From Bacteroidales bacterium WCE2008 (GTDB taxonomy: Bacteria > Bacteroidota > Bacteroidia > Bacteroidales > UBA932): DNA of 64,000 bases. Made by a program: the position numbers and the translations under genes. Every line of letters begins with the position of its first letter. Within the stretch, counting starts at the first letter, position 1. Shown one piece after another: positions 24,097 through 31,692 of this stretch. The notes under the pieces are model-generated. The model saw nothing but the letters and a program-made list of their open reading frames with translations, was not told where the DNA came from and did no database searches. Where the stretch lies: positions 1-64,000 of the forward strand of contig FUZM01000002.1 in NCBI GenBank assembly GCA_900167925.1. The letters run 5' to 3'.

Positions 24097-25536
24097 CTAC
24101 TCTTCCCAGTCGTCTGTACGGAACGGGATGAGAGGAAGTCCCATAGCGTTTCCGAAGTTACCTATCTGGAAGTTCTTGAAGCAGTAGCGGACTGCGACAG
24201 GAGCCGGAACTTCGTCACTATGGACGAATATGCGTCCCCACTGATGAGTGCAGGTGGCCGGATGGAATACATGGTCTTCACCGGCGATTTCAAAGCCTTC
24301 GATGTCCATCATGCGGTTGACGCCGCCGTCCATGTGGTCGAAGGTAAGATAGATCTTGTCTCCGTCGATCTTCATTGATTTATAAGACGGAGAATCGGCA
24401 GGGAAGGCGGTGTGGCCATAGACTTTGTTGAGTACGGCAGAGGCGAGGCGCTCGCCGACTTTGCACTTCTGTGCCGGATGGATCTGGGTGATTTCGTATG
24501 GATATACAGCATCGTTGGTCGAAACCATTCCGCTGTTAGGTATTATCGTGGAAGCGCGGAACTGCTGTTCGCGGAGACGTGCTGACCAGGTCTTGTCCAC
24601 TTCGCTCAGGTTTCCGGAGTAAGGGGCGATCTCAACGAAGAAGAAAGGAATCTCGCCGAGACCGAAGAGCTCTCTCCACTGTTCTGCAAGAATCTTCATT
24701 CTCTCTGAATACTGGTTACCCGGATCGCCTACGTTAGAGCATCCCTGATAGAACAGGATACCCTTCACTGTATATTTCAGAATAGGATTGAATGTTCCGT
24801 ATCCCCATGTCATCGGACGATGGAAGTCGAAACGGAAATTCTTTATCATAGCCTCGCGGTTGAGGTCTTCTTTGGTATATTTCTCGAGATTCTCCCTGGT
24901 AAGCCAGCTTTCAACTCTGGAACCGCCCTTGTTGGCCTCGATTATACCCACAGGAACATTCTGTACGCGGCTGAGCATCCTTGCGAAGAAATATGCCGTA
25001 GCGCTTGCGCCCATGACAGTCTCCGGGCTGATCACATTCCACTGGGTCTCGGCATCCTCGAGAGGCTCCATGCTCTCGACGGCCGGAATCTTGGCGTAAC
25101 GGATGGCCGAATTGTTGACGGCGTCCACGAGAGTTTCCTGAAGGTTGTTGATAGGGCAGCCGGTGAATCCACCCACAGGCATTTCCATGTTACTCTGGCC
25201 GGCTCCGACCCATACTTCGCCGATAAGAACGTTACCTATCTTGACAGCCTCGCCGTCGTCGAAGGTTATTTCATATGGAGTGAAACTTGCGGCAGGGGTC
25301 TGGACTTTTACTTCCCATTTCCCGTCCTTGTCCGTCTTGACGGTGTATTTCTTTCCGTCCCATGAAGGGGTTACTTTAACGGTCTTTCCCGGTTCGTCAT
25401 AGCCGTAAAGACGTGCTTCAGTCTGCTGCTGAAGAACCATGTTGTCACCGATAAGATGGTGCAGGGTAACCTTTGCGTCAAGAGAATAGACAGCGGCAGA
25501 AAGTGCCAGAGCTGCAACTAGTAGTTTCTTAGTCAT
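24097..25536 (-). CDS. Sialate O-acetylesterase family protein (SGNH)
   Basis: 479 residues with a signal peptide ending near residue 21 (...YSLDA). The catalytic Ser is in GAGQSNMEMP (about 112-121) and the Asp-His pair is provided near QIHPAQK in the C-terminal half. Family members remove O-acetyl groups from sialic acids or acetylated plant polysaccharides in the periplasm. No other sialic-acid or xylan genes are adjacent, so the substrate is open. Convergent with recQ, 6 bp apart. Confidence 0.85.
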   Translation of the reverse strand: MTKKLLVAALALSAAVYSLDAKVTLHHLIGDNMVLQQQTEARLYGYDEPGKTVKVTPSWDGKKYTVKTDKDGKWEVKVQTPAASFTPYEITFDDGEAVKIGNVLIGEVWVGAGQSNMEMPVGGFTGCPINNLQETLVDAVNNSAIRYAKIPAVESMEPLEDAETQWNVISPETVMGASATAYFFARMLSRVQNVPVGIIEANKGGSRVESWLTRENLEKYTKEDLNREAMIKNFRFDFHRPMTWGYGTFNPILKYTVKGILFYQGCSNVGDPGNQYSERMKILAEQWRELFGLGEIPFFFVEIAPYSGNLSEVDKTWSARLREQQFRASTIIPNSGMVSTNDAVYPYEITQIHPAQKCKVGERLASAVLNKVYGHTAFPADSPSYKSMKIDGDKIYLTFDHMDGGVNRMMDIEGFEIAGEDHVFHPATCTHQWGRIFVHSDEVPAPVAVRYCFKNFQIGNFGNAMGLPLIPFRTDDWEE

Positions 25537-25616
25537 GATGTTAATAATAGTAATGTTGGTTTTTTATGTATTCACAAAAATACAAAACAGGATTGAATTA
25601 ATGTTAAAAAATTGGC

Positions 25617-25624
25617 TATATTTG
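25617..25624 (+). promoter_or_regulatory. -7 element
   Basis: TATATTTG, 17 bp before the ATG at 25642. An upstream in-frame TTG at 25612 lies ahead of this box, so the ATG at 25642 is the likely start. Confidence 0.5.
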
Positions 25625-25641
25625 AAAAAAAAGAACATTAT

Positions 25642-26979
25642 ATGACCCTATACGATACGTTTAAAGCCCAGATCTCCGGGATTGCCAACATAAACGACCA
25701 TATCGATATCGACGATGCATCTGCACGTATCAAGAGCAGCATCTGGTTCAAGGGACCGAATGTATGGATTCTTGCGTTCTCGATAGTCATTGCATCCGTC
25801 GGACTGAACGTCAACTCGACCGCCGTAATCATCGGCGCGATGCTGGTATCTCCGCTCATGGGCCCGATCATCGGCATGGGCCTGTCTCTCGGCACGAATG
25901 ATACGGTCCTTCTGAGGGATGCCGCCCGCAACCTTCTCATTATGGTCATCATAAGTCTTCTGGCTTCATGTCTCTACTTCGTGCTGACTCCACTGAATCT
26001 GACCAACCCGACGGAACTTCTTGCCAGGACGTCTCCGACTATCTACGATGTGCTGATAGCGTTGTTCGGCGGTCTGGCCGGAATCTTGGAGAACTGCCGG
26101 AAGGAGAGGGGGACGGTGATATCCGGAGTGGCTATCGCAACCGCGCTCATGCCTCCGCTCTGTACTGCGGGCTATGGCCTCGCCAATCTCAACATGCATT
26201 ACTTCCTCGGGGCGATGTACCTGTTCCTTATAAACAGCGTGTTCATCATCCTCGCTACCTATATCATCGTCAAGTATCTGCGTTTCCCTTCGGTCCAGTA
26301 CGAAGACCTCAGTCTCGGACGGAAGAGGAAACTCATAGTGACTCTGCTTATGCTGGCTTTTATCGTTCCGAGCGTGATAAGTGCAGTCTCTCTTGTCCGT
26401 ACCAATAATTTCGAGCGTAAGGTGCAGTCGTTCGTCTCGGCCAACAGGGTGTTCGGGCGCAGCTATATCTATGATTATAAGATACTGGACGGACGCACGG
26501 CCGAGATTTCCCTTACAGGGGACCAGCTTGACGAAGCAGAACTGACTTCGCTTTATTCTTCTGCCGCTGAATTCGGCATCGGCAGGGACCATATAGTCGT
26601 CAATGACCATTCAGTCGGAGTCATCAGCAATGATTACGAGAAGATGTTCAAGGGAATATCCAGGAACAACGAAGAACTCCTCGCGAAGAAGGACGCCCGG
26701 ATCTCTGAACTGGAATCGCAGATCGAGGCCGAGAAGCGTTCCGAGGACGAATATGTCCAGATAACCAGGGAATTGCGCTACCGCTATCAGGACATAAGCG
26801 ATGTATCCATATCCAGGGGACTGAACATAGCTTCGGAGAATATGGACGTTTCCAGAAGGATCAACGTGATCGCATTCACCCCGCAGCCTCTTGATCAGTC
26901 CATTGTTTCTGACATAGAGGGCTGGCTCAAGGTCAGGATGAACGATTCCACAGTCGTTGTAATGAATATAGTAAGATAA
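25642..26979 (+). CDS. DUF389 (TIGR00341) family membrane protein
   Basis: 445 residues. An N-terminal soluble stretch is followed by about six transmembrane helices with the family sequences NSTAVIIGAMLVSPLMGPI and VAIATALMPPLCT, then a C-terminal cytoplasmic or periplasmic region with a coiled coil (about 345-375). Function is unknown across the family. The stop overlaps the start of the Fur-type gene by one base (TAATG), so they are probably co-expressed. Confidence 0.85.
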   Translation: MTLYDTFKAQISGIANINDHIDIDDASARIKSSIWFKGPNVWILAFSIVIASVGLNVNSTAVIIGAMLVSPLMGPIIGMGLSLGTNDTVLLRDAARNLLIMVIISLLASCLYFVLTPLNLTNPTELLARTSPTIYDVLIALFGGLAGILENCRKERGTVISGVAIATALMPPLCTAGYGLANLNMHYFLGAMYLFLINSVFIILATYIIVKYLRFPSVQYEDLSLGRKRKLIVTLLMLAFIVPSVISAVSLVRTNNFERKVQSFVSANRVFGRSYIYDYKILDGRTAEISLTGDQLDEAELTSLYSSAAEFGIGRDHIVVNDHSVGVISNDYEKMFKGISRNNEELLAKKDARISELESQIEAEKRSEDEYVQITRELRYRYQDISDVSISRGLNIASENMDVSRRINVIAFTPQPLDQSIVSDIEGWLKVRMNDSTVVVMNIVR

Positions 26980-27398
26980 TGGCAGAGAATGAATTGATAG
27001 AGTTGTTTGACCGCCATGAGGTCAAACCGACGGCCAACAGGCTAATTATCGCCAAGACGCTTCTTGCGGCTGGGCGGCCGATGTCCCTTGTCGAACTTGA
27101 AGCCATGATCGATTCCATCGACAAGTCCGGAGTATTCAGGACGCTGATGCTGTTCCGCGAGCATCACCTTGTGCATGTGATCCAGGACGGGGACAGTGTC
27201 CGCTACGAATTGTGCCAGAGTTGCAGCGACGAGGATGACGAGGATACCCATATCCATTTCCATTGCGAAATCTGTCACAAGACATATTGCCTTGAGGACA
27301 TACCAGTCCCGCCCGTATCCCTTCCGGAGGGGTATTCGGGGCATTCCGCTTCATATATAGTGTCAGGAATCTGTCCTTCCTGCTCCAGGAAGGCCTAA
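26979..27398 (+). CDS. Fur family metal-responsive transcriptional regulator
   Basis: 139 residues. N-terminal winged helix (the segment KPTANRLIIAKTLL corresponds to the start of Fur) and a C-terminal metal domain with HIHFHCEICHKTYC and CPSC, giving the two CxxC pairs of the structural zinc site. Whether it senses Fe, Zn or peroxide cannot be told. It is coupled to the DUF389 gene upstream. A zinc-type P1B ATPase with a palindromic operator lies 2.4 kb downstream and is a plausible target. Confidence 0.85.
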   Translation: MAENELIELFDRHEVKPTANRLIIAKTLLAAGRPMSLVELEAMIDSIDKSGVFRTLMLFREHHLVHVIQDGDSVRYELCQSCSDEDDEDTHIHFHCEICHKTYCLEDIPVPPVSLPEGYSGHSASYIVSGICPSCSRKA

Positions 27399-29110
27399 GT
27401 CCTCTGGCGGTACTCGTGAGGCGAGATACCGTATTTCTCCATGAACAGAGTATAGAAAGTCGAACGGCTTCCGCATCCGCAGTCTGCGGCAATACTGTCG
27501 ATAGTGTATTCCTTGTTGTCCCTCAGCATCTGGGCGGCATACTCCATGCGCAGATTGTTCATGTAGTTGCTGTAAGACATGCCGGCGTACTTCGTGAACA
27601 GGCCGGCGAATTTATAGGCGGGGACTCCGCTCTTTTCTATGAGATCGTCTCTTGAGATGCCGGATTTCGTAAAGAGCCTTTCCTGTCTGATCAGATTGTC
27701 AAGCTCCCTGAACTGATTGATCTCGTCTAAATCCTTAGGTTTGTCAGCCTCTTTTATTCCGAGCGTGGCAGGCCCGTTCTCGATGCTGACGGCTTTCTCG
27801 GCTATCTCTTTATAGCGAAGCAGGTCGTTGATCGTATTGATAGCTGCGACATTTTTCTTGCGGATAAGGTTGCTGTATCTGTGGATATTACCCGCATAAA
27901 GTCCGCCACCGATTAGAAGAAGAAGCGACATCACGATAATTACTCCCATGACCTTCATGGTACTTCTCTGGGATTCGTATTTCCTTTCTATTTCGTGGGA
28001 ACCGAGAATCGTCGATACCTGGAGAGCATCCGTCTTGAGGTTATTGTTGTTGATCTGGTCTTTGATCGAGATGATCGTCTCCGAGGTCGCCAGGGCCTTG
28101 CTATAGTTTCCCATGCCCTGATAGCCTTTCATCCTTGGCTCGAGAACATCGCTGAGGTATAGCTCGGAAGTCGTATCTCCTCTCTGGCGGTAGTTCTCCT
28201 CGATTTTGTCAAGATTGCTGAACAGAGTCTGGTAATCCTTTCTCCAGAGCAGATATGAAGTCATCATGGTAAGGCCATAAGGTGTCTTGACTGTTTCCGT
28301 CTGGTTGCTGAGACGGTAGTATTTGTCCGCAAGCTTAGGCTGATTGGCTTTCTGGTAGGTTTCCATGCACTGCGCGTAGACGGAGGCTTTCCTCAGGTCC
28401 AGCAGCCCTTCAGGAGTCTCGGGATCCTCCTCCATCTTGTCCAGAGCCTCCTGCATACGGGGAAGAAGGAAGATGGCTTCTTTGACATCTCCTTGTTTTG
28501 TCATTGCATTTATCGTCTCTCCCAGAGCATACAGATAGTAATCTCTCTCGGAATTGTCTCCTGTTTTCTTAGCGAGCTGCTCGTATAGGTCGATACTCTC
28601 GTACAGGTCGTAGTATGCGTCCCTGCTGCTTCCCAGAGCGACTTTGTTCAGGCCCAGATTAAGCAGGAAGTTCGCTACCTCCGGCTCCAGTTCCATAGCC
28701 CTGGCCTTTTCAAGACCTTCGGCTATATAGTTGAGGCTTTTTGCGTTTTCTCCCAGTTTATAGTCGTTGTGCGCCATCGTGCTGAGACTCCTCACAAATC
28801 CGACAGGATCCTCTTTCCTGAAAGAAGAATCGTTATAGGCTTTCTTGTAATAGAACTGTGAAAGATAATACTGAGGAGCATTGTGATAGATTATGCCCTT
28901 TATCACATTGATCTGGTAAGGCTTGAGGAGGGAATTCTCTTCAGCTTCTTCAGTAAGCCTGAGGGCTTCTTCAGGCTCCCTGTATGCAAGCTCCATCAGA
29001 TAGGCCTCCGAATAGATGTCATCATCGGCTTGTTCCTGATTCTGCATGGCTTTCTCGTTGCATGAGAAGAATAGCGCAGATATGATAGCTAAAAAAAAGT
29101 ATTTTCTCAT
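27395..29110 (-). CDS. TPR-containing, membrane-anchored AraC-type regulator
   Basis: 571 residues. N-terminal lipoprotein-like signal with lipobox LFFSC (Cys17), a periplasmic TPR-like helical array (about 30-370), one transmembrane helix (about 384-403), then a cytoplasmic AraC-family double HTH at the C-terminus (about 470-571; SIAADCGCGSRSTFYTLF). This layout, sensor TPRs outside and DNA-binding domain inside on one chain, is a one-component signalling design found in Bacteroidetes. It starts 18 bp after the plug-domain gene, so the two form an operon. Its stop overlaps the convergent Fur-type gene. Confidence 0.82.
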   Translation of the reverse strand: MRKYFFLAIISALFFSCNEKAMQNQEQADDDIYSEAYLMELAYREPEEALRLTEEAEENSLLKPYQINVIKGIIYHNAPQYYLSQFYYKKAYNDSSFRKEDPVGFVRSLSTMAHNDYKLGENAKSLNYIAEGLEKARAMELEPEVANFLLNLGLNKVALGSSRDAYYDLYESIDLYEQLAKKTGDNSERDYYLYALGETINAMTKQGDVKEAIFLLPRMQEALDKMEEDPETPEGLLDLRKASVYAQCMETYQKANQPKLADKYYRLSNQTETVKTPYGLTMMTSYLLWRKDYQTLFSNLDKIEENYRQRGDTTSELYLSDVLEPRMKGYQGMGNYSKALATSETIISIKDQINNNNLKTDALQVSTILGSHEIERKYESQRSTMKVMGVIIVMSLLLLIGGGLYAGNIHRYSNLIRKKNVAAINTINDLLRYKEIAEKAVSIENGPATLGIKEADKPKDLDEINQFRELDNLIRQERLFTKSGISRDDLIEKSGVPAYKFAGLFTKYAGMSYSNYMNNLRMEYAAQMLRDNKEYTIDSIAADCGCGSRSTFYTLFMEKYGISPHEYRQRT

Positions 29111-29128
29111 AAAGAGTACGTCCAGGTC

Positions 29129-29626
29129 CTACTTTCTTGTCGTGATCAGAATTACGCCGTTTGCGCCGCGGACTCCGTAGATAGAACAGGATCCGGCATC
29201 CTTAAGCACATCTATACTGACGACATCAGCCGGATTGATCGTCGAAATATCGTCCATTTCGACATTGTCCACCAGAATAAGAGGGTCGGTCGCATTGCTG
29301 TTCGTCGATATACCCCTGATCAGGATCCTGGCGGAACCGACACCGGTCTTGAGAACTTGCACGCCGGCAACTCTTCCCTGGATATAGTCGTAGATGTTGG
29401 AATAAACAATAGCGTCGCGCCTTTTGACTTTTATGGTCGAGACAGAAGTCGTAAGATGGTCTCTTTTGATTTCACCATAACCAATATTGGCAACGGCAGG
29501 CTGCTCGTCAACGGCTGCAGTCACTACCGGAAGTTCTTCTATTTTGCGCGATACAGTATCCTGAGCTGTATATTCAGACATAGGCAGAGAGCCTATAATC
29601 ATCATTAAAAGCAAAGTTGTCCCCAT
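29129..29626 (-). CDS. Free-standing TonB-dependent receptor plug domain protein
   Basis: 165 residues: signal peptide, a variable region, then a plug domain carrying the SusC-like sequences IRGISTNSNATDPLILVDN, DVLKDAGSCSIYGVRGANG and the terminal GVILITTRK. There is no beta-barrel; the frame stops naturally where a barrel would start, with no remnant downstream because the regulator gene begins 18 bp later. The start at 29626 is supported by the promoter at 29658-29689. It may act as a periplasmic signalling or decoy plug paired with the TPR-AraC regulator (inference). Confidence 0.75.
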   Translation of the reverse strand: MGTTLLLMMIIGSLPMSEYTAQDTVSRKIEELPVVTAAVDEQPAVANIGYGEIKRDHLTTSVSTIKVKRRDAIVYSNIYDYIQGRVAGVQVLKTGVGSARILIRGISTNSNATDPLILVDNVEMDDISTINPADVVSIDVLKDAGSCSIYGVRGANGVILITTRK

Positions 29627-29657
29627 ATTCTTAATTATCGGACATTTCCCGATGATA

Positions 29658-29689
29658 CAAATATATATTTTTTTATCAGAAAATGCAAC
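29658..29689 (-). promoter_or_regulatory. Promoter of the plug/regulator operon
   Basis: Minus strand GTTG (29689-29686), 20 bp, TATATTTG (29665-29658). It predicts a start near 29651 and a leader of about 25 nt. Confidence 0.6.
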
Positions 29690-29711
29690 CGCCTGACTAA
29701 GAATGTGATTT

Positions 29712-29726
29712 TGCAACCCGGTTGCA
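29712..29726. promoter_or_regulatory. Palindromic operator TGCAACC-C-GGTTGCA
   Basis: Perfect 7-bp dyad TGCAACC / GGTTGCA around a single C, placed just upstream of the -7 box TACCTTTG (29739-29746) of the P-type ATPase gene. A third half-site TGCAACC occurs at 29684-29690, over the -33 box of the divergent plug gene. A bound repressor would therefore affect both directions. The form fits dimeric metal-responsive regulators (Fur/Zur-like) but the regulator is not identified. Confidence 0.65.
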
Positions 29727-29738
29727 TAGAATTCATGA

Positions 29739-29746
29739 TACCTTTG
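29739..29746 (+). promoter_or_regulatory. -7 element of the P-type ATPase gene
   Basis: TACCTTTG, 26 bp before the ATG. The nearest TTTG (29710-29713) is 25 bp upstream, too far for the usual spacing, and it overlaps the palindrome; weak -33 contacts would suit an activated or repressed promoter. Confidence 0.5.
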
Positions 29747-29772
29747 CACCGGAAAACAAAAAAACATAAGAT

Positions 29773-31677
29773 ATGAGTCACGAACATAATCATCATGAAG
29801 AACACCACCACCATCACGAAGAAGGTGGTACGAGAGAGACTGTCATCAAGATAGTCCTGGCCGCCGTACTTCTGGTCGTCGCCGTCATAATAGAGAAGAC
29901 GACTTCCCTGAAAGTATGGCAGCTGCTTCTCATTTACCTTGTTCCTTATTTCATCGTCGGCTGGGAGACGCTGGAAGAGGCAGTCGAGAGCCTGTTGCAT
30001 GGAGATGCCCTAGACGAGAATTTCCTTATGGGCATCGCGACAGTAGGAGCCCTGGCGATCGGATTCCTGCCGAATGCCGAACCCCAGTTCGCCGAGGCAG
30101 TATTCGTAATGCTGTTCTTCCAGGTCGGCGAGCTCTTCGAAGGCATCGCCGAAGGCCGTAGCCACAAATCCATCGCCCATCTCATGGACATAAGACCGGA
30201 CGTCGCCAATGTAGAGAGAAATGGTGCGGTCGAGACTGTCGATCCGGACGAAGTGGAAGTAGGTGAGATCATCGTCGTCAAGCCGGGCGAGAGAGTCCCT
30301 ATGGACGGAATCGTTATCGAAGGAAAGTCCAGCCTCGATACCGTCGCCCTGACCGGCGAAAGCGTCCCGAGGAGTGTCGGAGTCGAAGACGAGATATTCT
30401 CCGGCTGTGTCAATCTCTCCGGTCTGCTCAGGGTAAAGGTACTTAAGGAATTCGATGAATCTACGGCTTCAAGGATACTCGACCTTGTCGAGAATGCTTC
30501 CGAAAACAAATCCCGCCAGGAGAACTTCATAACCAGATTCGCCAGAGTCTATACCCCGATAGTAGTCGTGTGTGCAATTCTCATGGCTGTCGTTCCGTTA
30601 TTCTTCGGCGGAGTATTCGCCACCTGGCTGTACAGGGCTCTTACATTCCTTATAGTTTCATGTCCTTGCGCATTGGTGCTCTCCGTTCCGCTGGCATTCT
30701 TCGGCGGTATCGGGTCCGCTTCCAGAAAGGGAATTCTGGTCAAGGGCGGAAATTATCTGGAGGCGCTTTCCCGTATAGGCACTGTAGTATTCGACAAGAC
30801 CGGAACTCTTACAAAAGGAGTATTCGAAGTCACCGCGGTGCATCCTGAGAAACTCGACGAAAAGGAACTGCTTCATCTCGCCGCCCATGTCGAGAGATTC
30901 TCTACACATCCTATCGCCGCATCCCTGAGGGCTGCCTATCCGGACGAGGCTGACGCCTGCGAAGTATCAGATATCAAAGAAATCGCCGGAGAGGGTGTGC
31001 AGGCCAGGGTCAACGGGCAGCTGGTATGCGTCGGCAACTCCAGGATGATGGAGGATATCGGAGCAAAGTGGCATCCGTGCGAGAAGACAGGTACTATCGT
31101 GCATGTGGCCATCGATGGGGAATATGCCGGTCATATCGTCATCTCCGATGTGGTGAAGGATGATGCGGCTGAGGCTGTCCGATCACTGAAATCCCTCGGC
31201 GTCGAGAAGACGGTCATGCTTACCGGAGACCAGGAAGAGGTTGCCGCTGTCGTTGCGGCCCATGTCGGAGTTGATGAATATCATTCCGGTCTTCTTCCGG
31301 ACGACAAGGTTGCAGCCGTGGCTCGCATGTCCGATGCAGGGGAGAGGCTGGCATTTGTAGGTGACGGAATCAATGACGCTCCTGTACTTGCCAGGGCGGA
31401 TGTGGGAATCGCGATGGGCGGCCTGGGCTCGGATGCTGCAATAGAGGCTGCCGATGTCGTCCTTATGGACGATCAGCCTTCCAAGATCGCGACTGCAGTA
31501 AGAGTCGCACGAAAGACAATCGGCATTGCAAAGCAGAATACATGGTTCGCCATAGGCATAAAGATCGCGGTGCTTGTCCTCGCCGCCATGGGCCTCGCCC
31601 CGATGTGGCTGGCTGTCTTTGCGGACGTCGGAGTTACAGTTCTTGCAGTGCTCAATTCTATGCGAGCATTGAACTGA
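29773..31677 (+). CDS. Zinc/cadmium-type P1B ATPase
   Basis: 634 residues. A His-rich N-terminus (MSHEHNHHEEHHHHHEEGG) replaces the usual HMA domain. Transmembrane metal motif SCPCALVLS (about 296-304), phosphorylation motif DKTGTLT, ATP-binding GDGINDAPVLA, and the last helices contain IGIK and FADVG, the Lys and Asp residues typical of the P1B-2 (Zn2+/Cd2+/Pb2+) group. It should export zinc or cadmium from the cytoplasm. The divergent palindromic operator suggests metal-dependent control. Confidence 0.92.
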   Translation: MSHEHNHHEEHHHHHEEGGTRETVIKIVLAAVLLVVAVIIEKTTSLKVWQLLLIYLVPYFIVGWETLEEAVESLLHGDALDENFLMGIATVGALAIGFLPNAEPQFAEAVFVMLFFQVGELFEGIAEGRSHKSIAHLMDIRPDVANVERNGAVETVDPDEVEVGEIIVVKPGERVPMDGIVIEGKSSLDTVALTGESVPRSVGVEDEIFSGCVNLSGLLRVKVLKEFDESTASRILDLVENASENKSRQENFITRFARVYTPIVVVCAILMAVVPLFFGGVFATWLYRALTFLIVSCPCALVLSVPLAFFGGIGSASRKGILVKGGNYLEALSRIGTVVFDKTGTLTKGVFEVTAVHPEKLDEKELLHLAAHVERFSTHPIAASLRAAYPDEADACEVSDIKEIAGEGVQARVNGQLVCVGNSRMMEDIGAKWHPCEKTGTIVHVAIDGEYAGHIVISDVVKDDAAEAVRSLKSLGVEKTVMLTGDQEEVAAVVAAHVGVDEYHSGLLPDDKVAAVARMSDAGERLAFVGDGINDAPVLARADVGIAMGGLGSDAAIEAADVVLMDDQPSKIATAVRVARKTIGIAKQNTWFAIGIKIAVLVLAAMGLAPMWLAVFADVGVTVLAVLNSMRALN

Positions 31678-31692
31678 TATTACGGTCGGTTT

